NCBI GenBank assembly: GCA_963706875.1
Contig: CAVPNW010000019.1
Location: 186,001-250,000, forward strand
Source: Prado023 sp963706875
GTDB taxonomy: Bacteria; Actinomycetota; Actinomycetes; S36-B12; CAIYMF01
DNA length: 64,000 bases
Direction of reading: 5' to 3'
Both the position numbers and the translations under genes were made by a program. The notes under the pieces were generated by a model that did no database searches, had not been told where the DNA came from, and saw only the letters and a list, made by a program, of their open reading frames with translations. Shown here one piece after another: positions 7,308 through 16,001 of the stretch (position 1 is the stretch's first letter; every line of letters begins with the position of its first letter).

Positions 7308-9434
7308 TCATGGCACCGGGTCCCACGCCGACCAGTGCACGAGCAGGCTGCGACCGGGGGCAAGCACGGTCTCCCCCGCGCGGACGAGCGTCGTGGACGC
7401 GGGCTCGGGCCCCGGGAGAGTGGTGTCCAGTTCCAGGCGCCACAGGTCCGACGGCCGACCGGCGGGTGCCGTGTCGGGGATGCGGAACTCCACGGGATCC
7501 GCCTCCCCATTGACCAGCACGAGCAGGTTGTGGTCCAGCAGTGGCTCCCCCCAGCGGTCGTGGTCGGGGGCGACGGACCCGTCGACGAAGACCGCCACAC
7601 TGTGCCGCGCCGGGTCCTGCCACATGGGTGGGGACATCGCCCGGCCGTCCGGGGCGAACCACACGGAGTACCCAGGGTCGGCCAGGTACCGGCGTCGGCG
7701 CAGCACTGGGTGCGCCCGACGCATCGCGATGACGCGCCGGACGAAGGCCAGCAGGTCGTCGTCGACGTGCGCCCAGTCGAACCAGGACATCTCGTTGTCC
7801 TGGCAGTACGCGTTGTTGTTCCCCCGCTGCGTACGGCCGAGCTCGTCGCCGCCGAGGAGCATCGGGACCCCGCGGGACAGGAACAGTGTCATGAGTACGG
7901 CCCGCACGTCCAGGTCCCTGGCGGACTCCACCGCCGGGTCGTCGCTGGGACCCTCGGTGCCGTGGTTCCACGAGATGTTGTCGTTGGTCCCGTCCCGGTT
8001 CCCCTCGCCGTTGGCCTCGTTGTGCTTGGCCGAGTAGGACACCAGATCGCGCAGGGTGAACCCGTCGTGGCAGGTCACGTAGTTGATCGAGGCGTGCGGC
8101 CGGCGCCGGGTGGGCCCGTAGATGTCCGAGGACCCGGCGACCCGGGTCGCCAGCTCCGGCAGCATGCCGGGGCGCCCGGACCAGAACCCCCGGATGGTGT
8201 CGCGATAGCGCCCGTTCCACTCGCTCCAGGTGTCCGGGAACGCCCCCACGCTGTAGCTGTCCCACTGCCCGACGTCCCACGGCTCGGCGATTAGCTTCAC
8301 CCGGCTGATCACCGGGTCCTGGTCGACGAGGGCGAAGAAGGACGAGAGCCGTGCGAACCCGCCGTCTTCGCGGGCCAGGGCGGTGGCCAGGTCGAAGCGG
8401 AACCCATCGACGTGCATCTCGGTCACCCAGTACCGCAGCGAGTCCATGATCAGCCGCAGGCAGGTGTGGTCGTCGACGTTGTAGGAGTTCCCCGTGCCGG
8501 TCGTGTCCAGGTACCGCGACGGGTCAGCGGGATCCACCCGGTAGTAGGCGTGGTTGTCGATGCCGCGGAAGCACAGGGTCGGGCCGAACTGGTCACCCTC
8601 TGCGGTGTGGTTGTACACCACGTCGAGGATCACCTCGATCCCCGCAGCGTGCAGGGCCAGGACCATCTGCTGGAACTCCCGCACCTGGCCACCGACCCAC
8701 CCCGCCTGGAACGCCGCCGAGTACTCCTCGAGCGGTGCGAAGAAGCCGATCGTGTTGTAGCCCCAGTAGTTGGACAACCCGGAGCGCGCCTGCGCGCTGG
8801 CAGTGATGAACTCGTGGACGGGCAACAGTTCCACGGCCGTCACCCCGAGCGAGGTCAGGTGCGCCACGGCCGCGGGATGGGACAGTCCGGCGTAGGTCCC
8901 ACGCAGTTCCGGGGGCACACCCGCGTGGGTGGCCGTGAACCCCTTGACGTGCACCTCATAGATGACAGAGTCCGCGTAGGAGGTCCGAGGCGCGACGTCT
9001 CCGGCCCAGTCGAAAGTCGGGTCCACGACCAGGCACTTCGGCATGTGGGCCGCGGAATCCAGCACGGAGATCGTGTCCAGTGCGTTCCAGTCGTAGTCGA
9101 AGACCTCGGGGCCCCAGCTCAGCTCGCCGTCGAAGGCCCGGGCGTAGGGGTCCAGCAGCAGCTTCGCGGGATTGCACCGCAGTCCCCGGCTGCGGTCATA
9201 GGCGCCATGCACCCGATACCCGTACCGCTGCCCGACACCAACTCCAGGCAGGTAGCCGTGCCAGACACCGCTGTCGTACTCCCGGAGCGTCACCTGATCC
9301 TCGTGACCCGCCTCGTCGAACAGACACAGGACGACCCTCTGCGCCACCTGGGAGGCAATGGCGAAGTTGGTGCCCCCGGCATCGGGCGTCGCCCCGAGGG
9401 GGTAATGGCTTCCCGGCCACACACGGAGGTGCAT
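7308..9434 (-). CDS. glgX: glycogen debranching enzyme (isoamylase type, GlgX)
   Basis: 708 residues, the usual length. It hydrolyses alpha-1,6 branches of phosphorylase-limit glycogen in the cytoplasm. An N-terminal CBM48-like domain (PLGATPDAGGTNFAIAS) is followed by the GH13 barrel: DVVYNHTAEGD at about 271-281, catalytic nucleophile Asp348 in DGFRFDLA, acid/base Glu384 in LIAEPWDVG, and Asp457 in TCHDGFTLRD. ATG 9434 is chosen because the GlgX N-terminus (MHLRVWPGSHYPLG) begins there. No other glycogen genes lie nearby; the divergent neighbour is a HAD hydrolase. Confidence 0.95.
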   Translation of the reverse strand: MHLRVWPGSHYPLGATPDAGGTNFAIASQVAQRVVLCLFDEAGHEDQVTLREYDSGVWHGYLPGVGVGQRYGYRVHGAYDRSRGLRCNPAKLLLDPYARAFDGELSWGPEVFDYDWNALDTISVLDSAAHMPKCLVVDPTFDWAGDVAPRTSYADSVIYEVHVKGFTATHAGVPPELRGTYAGLSHPAAVAHLTSLGVTAVELLPVHEFITASAQARSGLSNYWGYNTIGFFAPLEEYSAAFQAGWVGGQVREFQQMVLALHAAGIEVILDVVYNHTAEGDQFGPTLCFRGIDNHAYYRVDPADPSRYLDTTGTGNSYNVDDHTCLRLIMDSLRYWVTEMHVDGFRFDLATALAREDGGFARLSSFFALVDQDPVISRVKLIAEPWDVGQWDSYSVGAFPDTWSEWNGRYRDTIRGFWSGRPGMLPELATRVAGSSDIYGPTRRRPHASINYVTCHDGFTLRDLVSYSAKHNEANGEGNRDGTNDNISWNHGTEGPSDDPAVESARDLDVRAVLMTLFLSRGVPMLLGGDELGRTQRGNNNAYCQDNEMSWFDWAHVDDDLLAFVRRVIAMRRAHPVLRRRRYLADPGYSVWFAPDGRAMSPPMWQDPARHSVAVFVDGSVAPDHDRWGEPLLDHNLLVLVNGEADPVEFRIPDTAPAGRPSDLWRLELDTTLPGPEPASTTLVRAGETVLAPGRSLLVHWSAWDPVP

Positions 9435-9643
9435 GCTGGCAGGCTCCCACCGACCCGGCCGGGGCGAAAGGGCCGAATGGCACTCAGGGGGCAACACGAC
9501 TCCCTGCAGGCCACCACAACGCCGTCGGCAGCCCGGATCGGCAGGTCATGCGGGTCGGCGGAAACCTTGAGGATCACCGGTGCGACGAGCTGCGGACATC
9601 CGGCGGGCGAAGCTCCGCGGTACTGGGTGCCAGTATTGCCGCC

Positions 9644-10375
9644 GTGATCACTGCGGTTGCCTTCGACCTGGACGGCACCCTCTTGGACCACGACCGGGCG
9701 GCCCGGGATGCCGTCCGAGACTGGGTGGCTGCCCGAGGCTGGCGGGACCCTGGGGACGCGGCGGCGCAGTGGTTGAGGTGGGAGCGTGAGCATTTCGCCG
9801 CGTTCACCACCGGGGCGATCACCTTCGAGGAGCAGCGCCGCCGGCGCCTGCGCGCGTTCCTGCCGCTGGTGACCGGCGCGGGCGTGGCCGAGGAGGACCT
9901 CGACGTCCTGTTCGCCGAGTACGCGACGTTCTACGAGTCCCACTGGGTGGCCTTCGACGACGCTCGTGCCGTCCTTGACGACTTGGCAGCAGCCGGGTAC
10001 ATCCTGGGGGTGCTGACCAACGGGCAGCGCGCACAGCAGGTGGCCAAACTCGCCCACATCGGCCTCCTAGACCGGTTCGCGGTCGTGGTTGCCTCCAGCG
10101 AGTTGCCCGCCGGGAAGCCCGCCCCCCGGGCGTTCACCGCCCTCTGCCAGCGGTTGGACACCGCGCCCGGGTCGGTCATGTTCGTTGGTGATGACCCGGC
10201 GGCCGACGTGGCGGGCGCGCGTGGCGCCGGTCTGAAGGCGGTCCTCCTGAACCGTGATCAGGTGGGCCGGGCACTCGATGGGGTGGCCAGCATCCGGTCC
10301 CTGACCGAGCTACCGGCGACCCTCACCGACGTGGACCGCGCCACTGGCTCGGGTGCGGCAGGATGCCCCACATGA
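9644..10375 (+). CDS. HAD-superfamily hydrolase (subfamily IA)
   Basis: 243 residues from GTG 9644. All four HAD motifs are present: motif I FDLDGTLLD with nucleophile Asp and acid/base Asp, motif II VLTNGQ, the Lys of motif III in PAGKPAPRAF, and motif IV FVGDDPAADVAGARGAG. An alpha-helical C1 cap lies between motifs I and II. Such enzymes dephosphorylate small sugar phosphates or related metabolites; the substrate cannot be read from sequence. A second HAD gene follows 58 bp downstream but is truncated. Confidence 0.9.
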   Translation: MITAVAFDLDGTLLDHDRAARDAVRDWVAARGWRDPGDAAAQWLRWEREHFAAFTTGAITFEEQRRRRLRAFLPLVTGAGVAEEDLDVLFAEYATFYESHWVAFDDARAVLDDLAAAGYILGVLTNGQRAQQVAKLAHIGLLDRFAVVVASSELPAGKPAPRAFTALCQRLDTAPGSVMFVGDDPAADVAGARGAGLKAVLLNRDQVGRALDGVASIRSLTELPATLTDVDRATGSGAAGCPT

Positions 10376-10433
10376 CGGCCGCGGACTCACTGGCAGGGTC
10401 GGCTGTGACCTCCGGTGCCCAGCGGCGCACCGA

Positions 10434-10745
10434 ATGAGGCCCAAACCCCCGGCCCATGTCGTGTTCGACTGCGATGGGGTCCTGGTGGACAGCGAGCCGC
10501 TGTCGATCGAGGTGGACCGCCAGATGCTCGCCGAGTTGGGTTGGGAGCTGTCCCTGGACGAGATCATCGACCGGTTCGTCGGGCGCTCCCACGAGCACTT
10601 CCTCCGGGAGGTCACCGACCACCTCGGGCACCCGCCGCCGCCCGGCTGGGACGAGGAGAGCACACCCCGCTACCGGGCCGCCTACGCCCACGGGCTCCAA
10701 CCGGTGCCCGGCATCGTCGAAGCTCTTGACCGGATCACCCTGGTA
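10434..10745 (+). pseudogene. truncated HAD-superfamily hydrolase
   Basis: From ATG 10434 the frame gives a good beta-phosphoglucomutase-like N-terminus: VVFDCDGVLVDSEPLSI (motif I), then the cap domain up to VPGIVEALDRIT. Homology-like sequence stops there, at about residue 102; the frame runs on as low-complexity arginine-rich sequence to 10916, antisense to the SdpI-like gene. Motifs II, III and IV, roughly 110 residues, are missing. It is probably a gene cut by a deletion at the junction with the convergent gene, and not functional. Confidence 0.7.
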
Positions 10746-10761
10746 CGGCGAGTAGCAGGCG

Positions 10762-11418
10762 TCACGGAGTGGGCGCCGGACGGCCCAATCGCCGCCAGAG
10801 CACGTAGGAGTACACGACCGGGACGAGGGCGGCGCCGATCAGGACCGCCATCATCAGCCAGAACCCGGCATCCCCGAGGAACCCGGCGACGATCGCCACG
10901 ATCCCGCCGACGGTGAACGTCCGTGCGCCCAGGGCATGGGTGGCGTCCCACACCTGGTCGCTGGCCAGCGTCCACGGCGTCCGGATCCCGATGAAGTAGT
11001 TGCGTCGCGCGGTTCTCAGCAGGCGCCCGACGCCGATGAACAGCACGCCCATGGCGGGTACGAGCAGTTGGGTCATGTTGAACTGCCGGCCCATCCCCGC
11101 GGCCAGGGTGAGTGCGTACACGTAGACCATGAACGCCACGAAGCCCACGACGAACGCGTGGTACGCGCCGTGGAACGTCTCGATGTTCGCGCGCAGCGGG
11201 TCCATCGACGGGATCGCGAACAACAGGGCCGCAAGCCCGGCCGTGATCAGGGGCATCAGCAGAACACCCCACGTCCGCGACATGTAGCCGTCGACGTTCC
11301 CGGCGGCATCCCAGTGCGAGGGCATCGGATCGGGCAGCTGGGGGAACAGGGCGAGCCCCACCAACGTCGCGACCGCGATCAACGCGACGCAGATCACGAT
11401 CGAGGTCCGCCTGGACAC
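10762..11418 (-). CDS. SdpI/DUF1648-family membrane protein
   Basis: 218 residues from GTG 11418. An N-terminal DUF1648 segment is seen (FPQLPDPMPSHWDAAGNVDG, about residues 26-45). The C-terminal SdpI signature is GRLLRTARRNYFIGIRTPW and DATHALGARTFTVGG. About six transmembrane helices. In Bacillus SdpI is an immunity protein for a toxin and signals to its repressor; distant relatives like this one are mostly of unknown role. An open frame extends upstream to 11949, but that part reads as a separate decayed methyltransferase, so it is excluded. Confidence 0.85.
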   Translation of the reverse strand: MSRRTSIVICVALIAVATLVGLALFPQLPDPMPSHWDAAGNVDGYMSRTWGVLLMPLITAGLAALLFAIPSMDPLRANIETFHGAYHAFVVGFVAFMVYVYALTLAAGMGRQFNMTQLLVPAMGVLFIGVGRLLRTARRNYFIGIRTPWTLASDQVWDATHALGARTFTVGGIVAIVAGFLGDAGFWLMMAVLIGAALVPVVYSYVLWRRLGRPAPTP

Positions 11419-11539
11419 CCCACCATCGTCGCAGAACGCTGCACAACGAGGCGGCCCGTGGTCGCCCGTCCCACCGGGAACGTGGCGTCGGCCGCCTCGG
11501 TCGAGGGTTGGGACGGACAGCCCTACCCCGGTGGGGCTC

Positions 11540-11808
11540 GGGAGGTCCACAGTGGCAGGCATCGCCGCATTGCCCAGCACCAGCTCCGTCGTGCCCGCGG
11601 CGATCCGATCCGCCAGACGCCAATGGGCCGCGCGCAGCATCAGGGGGGACGCATCCAGTCCCACGACCCGGCCGACGCGCTGCGCCCTGGCAGCCACGAA
11701 CCCGCCAGGCCTGCGGCCGATGTCGAGCAGCTCGTCGTCGGATCGCAGGTCGAGCATGTCGGCCACCGTCCCGCCGGTGATGAGCGCGACCGTTGTTCGC
11801 CTGCGCAT
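11540..11808 (-). pseudogene. remnant of a class I methyltransferase gene
   Basis: The minus-strand frame carries DDELLDIGRRPGGFVAARAQ, RVGRVVGLDASPLM and WRLADRIAAGTTELVLGNAA. These align over about 65 residues with the intact methyltransferase at 14029-14814 (DDALLDVGCGSARLL, GLDVSELQLGMARRRLADRI, GTAELVLGD). The SAM-binding glycine loop is ruined (GRRPGG in place of GCGSA), and the match ends after LGNAA. It fills part of the otherwise empty stretch 11419-11911. Decay of a duplicated gene is the simplest reading. Confidence 0.6.
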
Positions 11809-11911
11809 GTGCGCCCCCACCTTGGCCCCCCACCCGCCTTCGCGTTGACCGGGTGCCTGGCCATCACCGTCGGCCTGGTGGTGCTCCGGGCACTCCCCCG
11901 TGTCCCCTGCC

Positions 11912-12778
11912 CTAGCGAAGGTCGGAGTGGCAGTCGCAAGACAGCCCAATAGAACCTTTCAGGTAGGCGCCGCTGAAGTTCGCGCCAGAGGGGTTAGCGC
12001 CGGTGAAGTTCGCATCTGACAGGTCGGTGGCGGCGAAGTCAGCCATCGAGAGATCAGAACCGCTGAGGTCAGCGCCGATGAGCTTCGCGCCGACGAAGGT
12101 CGCTTTCGCTAGGTTCGCGCCAGAGAGGTTCGCGCCAGTGAGGTTCGCACCGCTGAGGGACGTGCGCGTGAGGTTCGCACCGCTGAGGTTCGCGCCGGCG
12201 AGTTCTGCCACGGTGAGGTCCGCGTTCGTGAGGTTCGCTCCAGAGAGGTCCGCGCGGGTGAGGTCCGCGCCCGAGAGGTCCTGACAGGAAAGCATCGCGC
12301 CACTGAGGTTCGCGTCGGTGAGTGTCGCGTTGATCAGGTCCGCGCCTACCCACGCGCGGGTGAGGTCCGCGCTGCTGAGGTTGGCGCCGGTGAGATTCGC
12401 GCGGCTGAGGCGCGTGTCCCTGAGGATCGCGTTTCGGAGATCCGCGCCGCTGAGGTCCAGGCCACGCAGGTCCACACCGGTCAGGTCCACGCTGTCGAAG
12501 TTCGCGCCAGAGAGTGCCGCATTCGCGAAATCCGCGCCCCCAATGTCCGCGCCACGCAGGTCCGCGCCGGAGAGGTTCGCGCCCCTGAGATTGGCTCCCC
12601 TGAGGTCCACTCGTCCGAGGTTCGCGCCACTGAGATTGGCGCCACTGAGATTGGCGCCGGTGAGCTTCGCTCCGACGAGGTTGGCGCCGGTGAGGTCAGC
12701 GCGCCCCCCGGCCTGCGCCCACCTCACGAAGCGCAGGTTCTTCCACCGCAGCAGGGATTCGGCGTCCTCTACTGTCAT
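11912..12778 (-). CDS. pentapeptide-repeat protein
   Basis: 288 residues from ATG 12778 with ribosome-binding site GGGGAG. After about 25 unrelated residues, nearly the whole chain is made of A(D/N)LxG-type pentapeptides, about 49 in a row (ADLTGANLVGAKLTGANLSG and so on to residue 273). This predicts a right-handed quadrilateral beta-helix about 12 coils long. Some family members (Qnr, MfpA) mimic DNA and bind gyrase, but most have unknown roles and this one has no resistance-gene context. The DNA is correspondingly repetitive, built from near 15-bp units. Confidence 0.92.
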   Translation of the reverse strand: MTVEDAESLLRWKNLRFVRWAQAGGRADLTGANLVGAKLTGANLSGANLSGANLGRVDLRGANLRGANLSGADLRGADIGGADFANAALSGANFDSVDLTGVDLRGLDLSGADLRNAILRDTRLSRANLTGANLSSADLTRAWVGADLINATLTDANLSGAMLSCQDLSGADLTRADLSGANLTNADLTVAELAGANLSGANLTRTSLSGANLTGANLSGANLAKATFVGAKLIGADLSGSDLSMADFAATDLSDANFTGANPSGANFSGAYLKGSIGLSCDCHSDLR

Positions 12779-12929
12779 CCAGGCTCCCCGTCCATGACTC
12801 TCTTCGACGCTACGCGACCTGAGGGCCGGGCGCTGTCAGAGTCACCCGAATGGGCCAACGTGGTAGGCGAGAGCCAACTTCTGGATCGGCGATCGCTGCC
12901 GACCCAAGATTGCTCCCGTGCCGCTCTGG

Positions 12930-13793
12930 TCACGCCCGCGCGCCTGCGGTGCGGGCGATGAACTCGCTGGCGGGCCGCGGCTCGATGCCCGCGTCGCGCA
13001 GCGGCGAGTCGTCCCAGGTGCTGGCGTGGGTGTCGAAGAACAACTCCAGGCCCAACCCCTGGGTGATGTCCGGCTGCACCCAGGACATCACCCGATGCCC
13101 GACCGACAGCAACCCGCGGGGCAGGTGCCGAACCTTGAACTTCCTACCCGTGGCCGCCTCGTAGGCCGCCACGACCTGCATCGGGGTCAGCTCCTCGGGC
13201 CCGCCGAACTCGACCACCTCCGGCGGGTCGGGCACGACCGCCAGATGGGCGCACAGTGCGGCGACATCATCTATCGCCACATAGCGGTGCGGGGTCTGGC
13301 CGCGCCCGGTGACCAGGGCCGTCCCTGCGCGGGCGTTGAACTGCGGCGGGCCGAGCCACGACTCCTGGAACATGTCCGGTCGCACGATCACATGCCGCAT
13401 CGACGACACCCGCAGCGCCTTCTCCGTCTGCCACTTGCCGGCCATCAGCGGTCCCGTCCGGGCGAACTCCTGCCCCATGTAGGCCGCCGACACGTACACG
13501 AACCGGCGAACCCCGGCCGCCTGCGCCGCGCTGATCAGGTTCTGGTTGCCGGCGACATCGACTGCGGCGCGGTTCGCGTTGGCGGTCGTGACTACCGTGT
13601 CAACAGCGGCCACCGCCGGTCCGAGGGTCGCGGGTTCGCGTAGGTCGCCCCGGACCACCTCCACACCGGAATCCTGCAACGCCGCGGCCTCGGTCGCCGG
13701 GCGCACCAGCGCCCGGACCTGCTGACCGCTTCCGAGGAGCAGCCGCACGATCCGGCCACCCAGATCACCCGTGGCACCACACACCAAGATCAT
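12930..13793 (-). CDS. NAD(P)-binding NmrA/SDR-like protein
   Basis: 287 residues from ATG 13793 (ribosome-binding site GGGGGAG). The N-terminal Rossmann motif is MILVCGATGDLGGRIV with GxxGxxG, followed by QVRALVRPATE. The pattern VRRFVYVSAAYMG and the absence of the full YxxxK site are typical of the atypical SDR5/NmrA group, which includes NADPH sensors and NAD(P)H:quinone reductase-like proteins. The C-terminal domain carries LTPMQVVAAYEAATGRKFKV. Substrate unknown. Divergent to a methyltransferase gene. Confidence 0.88.
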   Translation of the reverse strand: MILVCGATGDLGGRIVRLLLGSGQQVRALVRPATEAAALQDSGVEVVRGDLREPATLGPAVAAVDTVVTTANANRAAVDVAGNQNLISAAQAAGVRRFVYVSAAYMGQEFARTGPLMAGKWQTEKALRVSSMRHVIVRPDMFQESWLGPPQFNARAGTALVTGRGQTPHRYVAIDDVAALCAHLAVVPDPPEVVEFGGPEELTPMQVVAAYEAATGRKFKVRHLPRGLLSVGHRVMSWVQPDITQGLGLELFFDTHASTWDDSPLRDAGIEPRPASEFIARTAGARA

Positions 13794-14028
13794 CGCTCCC
13801 CCAATCCCGGCCCATGCCGTCTGACACCTCCAGATTCCCGCCCCTTCGTGCCGGGCGCCAGAGCCTGAGGTCCCGCACGGAACCACCGACGGCCACCGAT
13901 GCCAATGTCCTGCAGGCGCGCCGGGTCGGCCTCGCAGCCCGCCCAGCCGGTTGTTGGGGACGTTGTGCTCTGCCTCGCGGCGCTCACCGGCTCGTAGCCT
14001 CGAAGTGAGGGACAGGGAGGTGGTTGTT

Positions 14029-14814
14029 GTGCTCGTCACCCACGGGGTGAAGACGATCACCCGGCCCGGGGCGGCGGCGGGCCGAGCGGTCACAGGGGCA
14101 GTCGAGTCCGGGCTGGCCCTGGCACGCCAAGCCGGCGCCGCAGCGCGGAAGGCGGGCGAGCCGGAGATGGGTGTGCGCAGATCGTTCCAGTACCACTACT
14201 TCGGGGTGCCCAGCGGCCCGATCGGGTGGGTCGGGGCCCGGATGATGCAGAAGATGACCTCGCCGAGCGTGGACGCGCAGTTGGCCGCCGAGTTGGACCT
14301 GCAGCCAGACGACGCACTGCTCGACGTGGGATGCGGCTCGGCGAGGCTGCTGGCCGATCGGGCCGGTCATGTCCGACGCGTCGCGGGCTTGGACGTCTCC
14401 GAGCTCCAGCTCGGGATGGCCCGCCGACGGCTGGCCGATCGAATCGGGCAGGGGACGGCCGAACTCGTCCTCGGTGACGTCGCGGCACTGCCATGGCCGG
14501 ACGAGACGTTCAGTGCCGTGGTGTGCCTGAACATGCTGAAGTTCGTTCCCGACCCGCAGGGGGCGCTGCAGGAGATGTGCCGGGTGATGCGCCCTGCTGG
14601 CCGCATCGTCGTGACGATGGGTGAGAACACCAAGCAAGTCGAGACCGACCCGAGCGCTTCCGGCACGGCCGATGCGTGGGGCCAGTGGCGGTGGAGCGAC
14701 GCGGACGCGGTGCGGATCATGCGCGCGGCGGGCTTCGACGAGGTCACCACATCCACCGTGGGGGCCTGGAAGTTCAAGTTGGTCCGAGGCGTCAAGCCAG
14801 CCGTTTCGGCGTGA
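14029..14814 (+). CDS. class I SAM-dependent methyltransferase
   Basis: 261 residues; GTG 14029 is chosen because AGGGAGG lies 9 nt upstream. A 95-residue N-terminal part is followed by a methyltransferase-11 domain: motif I LLDVGCGSARLLAD, the acidic end of beta-2 in VAGLDVSE, GDVAALPWPDETFSAVVCLN, and RVMRPAGRIVVTMG. The substrate is unknown. A degraded relative of its SAM-binding region lies 2.3 kb upstream at 11540-11808, suggesting an old duplication. Confidence 0.88.
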   Translation: MLVTHGVKTITRPGAAAGRAVTGAVESGLALARQAGAAARKAGEPEMGVRRSFQYHYFGVPSGPIGWVGARMMQKMTSPSVDAQLAAELDLQPDDALLDVGCGSARLLADRAGHVRRVAGLDVSELQLGMARRRLADRIGQGTAELVLGDVAALPWPDETFSAVVCLNMLKFVPDPQGALQEMCRVMRPAGRIVVTMGENTKQVETDPSASGTADAWGQWRWSDADAVRIMRAAGFDEVTTSTVGAWKFKLVRGVKPAVSA

Positions 14815-15067
14815 GTCCGCCGCCCGCAGCCACGATCCTGACTGGCCCGCGCCGGTGTGCCCATCAGGTGCGCCGACCAGGTCGCCGTCGAGCCATGACC
14901 CAATGGCCCTGAGTTCGCTCGCGGCGTGGCCTGGGCGCGGGAAGCACCCTCGCAACGGCAGGGAACCGCGCAAGGGCGTGCGTCAGAGTGGGCGTTAGCC
15001 GTTGGGTTGCCGCCTCACGACAGCCCGTCGAGGTCGACCTGGCCCACGCCCACGGTCCGCGGCTGGG

Positions 15068-15089
15068 TGCTACTATCCGACTTGATCAA
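15068..15089 (+). promoter_or_regulatory. extended -10 promoter and palindrome of the hydrogenase-4-like operon
   Basis: TGC-TACTAT (15068-15076) is an extended -10 element. The palindrome TTGATCAA (15082-15089) would cover the transcription start, a natural site for the ArsR-type regulator encoded 20 bp downstream. No -35 match is seen. Confidence 0.4.
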
Positions 15090-15108
15090 CAATGAAATTA
15101 CACATCTG

Positions 15109-15507
15109 ATGAAGGTGGTCCCGGTGCCCGTCCCCTTGTACGAGGCGAAGGCTGACCTGTTCCGCGCATTGGCGCATCCCGTCCGCATCCGGGTCCTGGA
15201 GCTGCTCAGTGATCGGGATCACGCGGTGCATGAGTTGCTGGCCGAGATCATGCTGGAACCATCGAGCCTGTCTCAGCAGTTGGCTGTCCTGCGCCGGACC
15301 GGGTTGGTGCGCCAGCAGCGGGTGCGCGGTGAGGTGGTCTACTCGATCGTGGTGCCCGAGACCCGTGAGCTGCTGGCAGCCGCACGGATGGTCCTGCGCG
15401 AGTTGCTGGCTGATCAGGCCGAGTTGGAGCGCGCGCTGCAGCCGACGATGTGGGACCCGGCGCCCCCGGCAGGTGACCCAGGGGATCCCGACGGGGCGTC
15501 GTCGTGA
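15109..15507 (+). CDS. ArsR-family winged-helix regulator, Rv0081-like
   Basis: 132 residues from ATG 15109. The winged helix is clear: YEAKADLFRALAHPVRIRVL, ELLAEIMLEPSSLSQQLAVL and RRTGLVRQQRVRGEVVYSIV. No metal-binding CxC motif is present, so it is not an arsenic sensor. It is the first gene of a seven-gene set and overlaps the next by 4 bp. In M. tuberculosis the equivalent first gene, Rv0081, is a hypoxia-linked autoregulator (recalled). By analogy it probably controls its own operon; the signal is unknown. Confidence 0.88.
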   Translation: MKVVPVPVPLYEAKADLFRALAHPVRIRVLELLSDRDHAVHELLAEIMLEPSSLSQQLAVLRRTGLVRQQRVRGEVVYSIVVPETRELLAAARMVLRELLADQAELERALQPTMWDPAPPAGDPGDPDGASS

Positions 15508-16001
15508 CTGCGACCCGGCTGGTGCGGTTGATCCGCCGCACGGGTCGGGTGGCCGAGCCTGCTCCCGCCGCCCCGGAGGCGGCCGCTGACGGGTTCCGCC
15601 CCGATCAGGCGCTGGCCGGAAGTGCCCAGGTGCGCCACGTGGACTGCGGGTCGTGCAACGGGTGCGAGGTCGAGGTGGGGGCGGTGTTCGGTCCGGTGTA
15701 TGACGCCGACCGGTACGGGGCCCGCCTGGTGGCCTCACCGCGGCACGCCGACGTGCTGCTGGTGACCGGGGTGGTGACCCACAACATGCACGAGCCGCTG
15801 CGGCGCACGGTGGAGGCGACCCCGCGTCCGCACGTTGTGGTCGCGGTCGGGGACTGCGCCGTCGATGGTGGGGTGTTCCGCGGCGGGTACGGGGTGGTCG
15901 GGTCGGTCGACGATGTGGTGGCCGTGGACCTGGCCGTCCCGGGCTGCCCCCCGGAGCCCGAGGCGATCGTGGCCGCGCTGCGCCGGGTGACCGGCCGATG
16001 A
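15504..16001 (+). CDS. hydrogenase-4-like small subunit (NuoB/HyfI-like Fe-S protein)
   Basis: 165 residues from GTG 15504, overlapping both neighbours by 4 bp. The four ligands for a single [4Fe-4S] cluster, equivalent to N2 of complex I, are present: Cys51 and Cys54 in CGSCNGCEVE, Cys118 in VGDCAVDGG and Cys148 in PGCPPEPEAI. Cys48 is an additional nearby cysteine. The subunit sits on the cytoplasmic face between the electron-entry side and the membrane arm. Its cluster site is intact although the partner large subunit lacks nickel ligands. Corresponds to Rv0082 by order and sequence type (recalled). Confidence 0.92.
   Translation: MTATRLVRLIRRTGRVAEPAPAAPEAAADGFRPDQALAGSAQVRHVDCGSCNGCEVEVGAVFGPVYDADRYGARLVASPRHADVLLVTGVVTHNMHEPLRRTVEATPRPHVVVAVGDCAVDGGVFRGGYGVVGSVDDVVAVDLAVPGCPPEPEAIVAALRRVTGR

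Noticed and set aside
10762..11949. Single 395-residue fusion of methyltransferase and SdpI-like protein
   Set aside because: The methyltransferase part lacks its glycine loop and second half, and the SdpI-like part has its own GTG start with a complete family-length protein.
11972..12778. Tandem repeats that could suggest a CRISPR array or satellite
   Set aside because: The roughly 15-bp periodicity is explained by pentapeptide codons in an intact gene, and there are no unique spacers of 30 bp or more.
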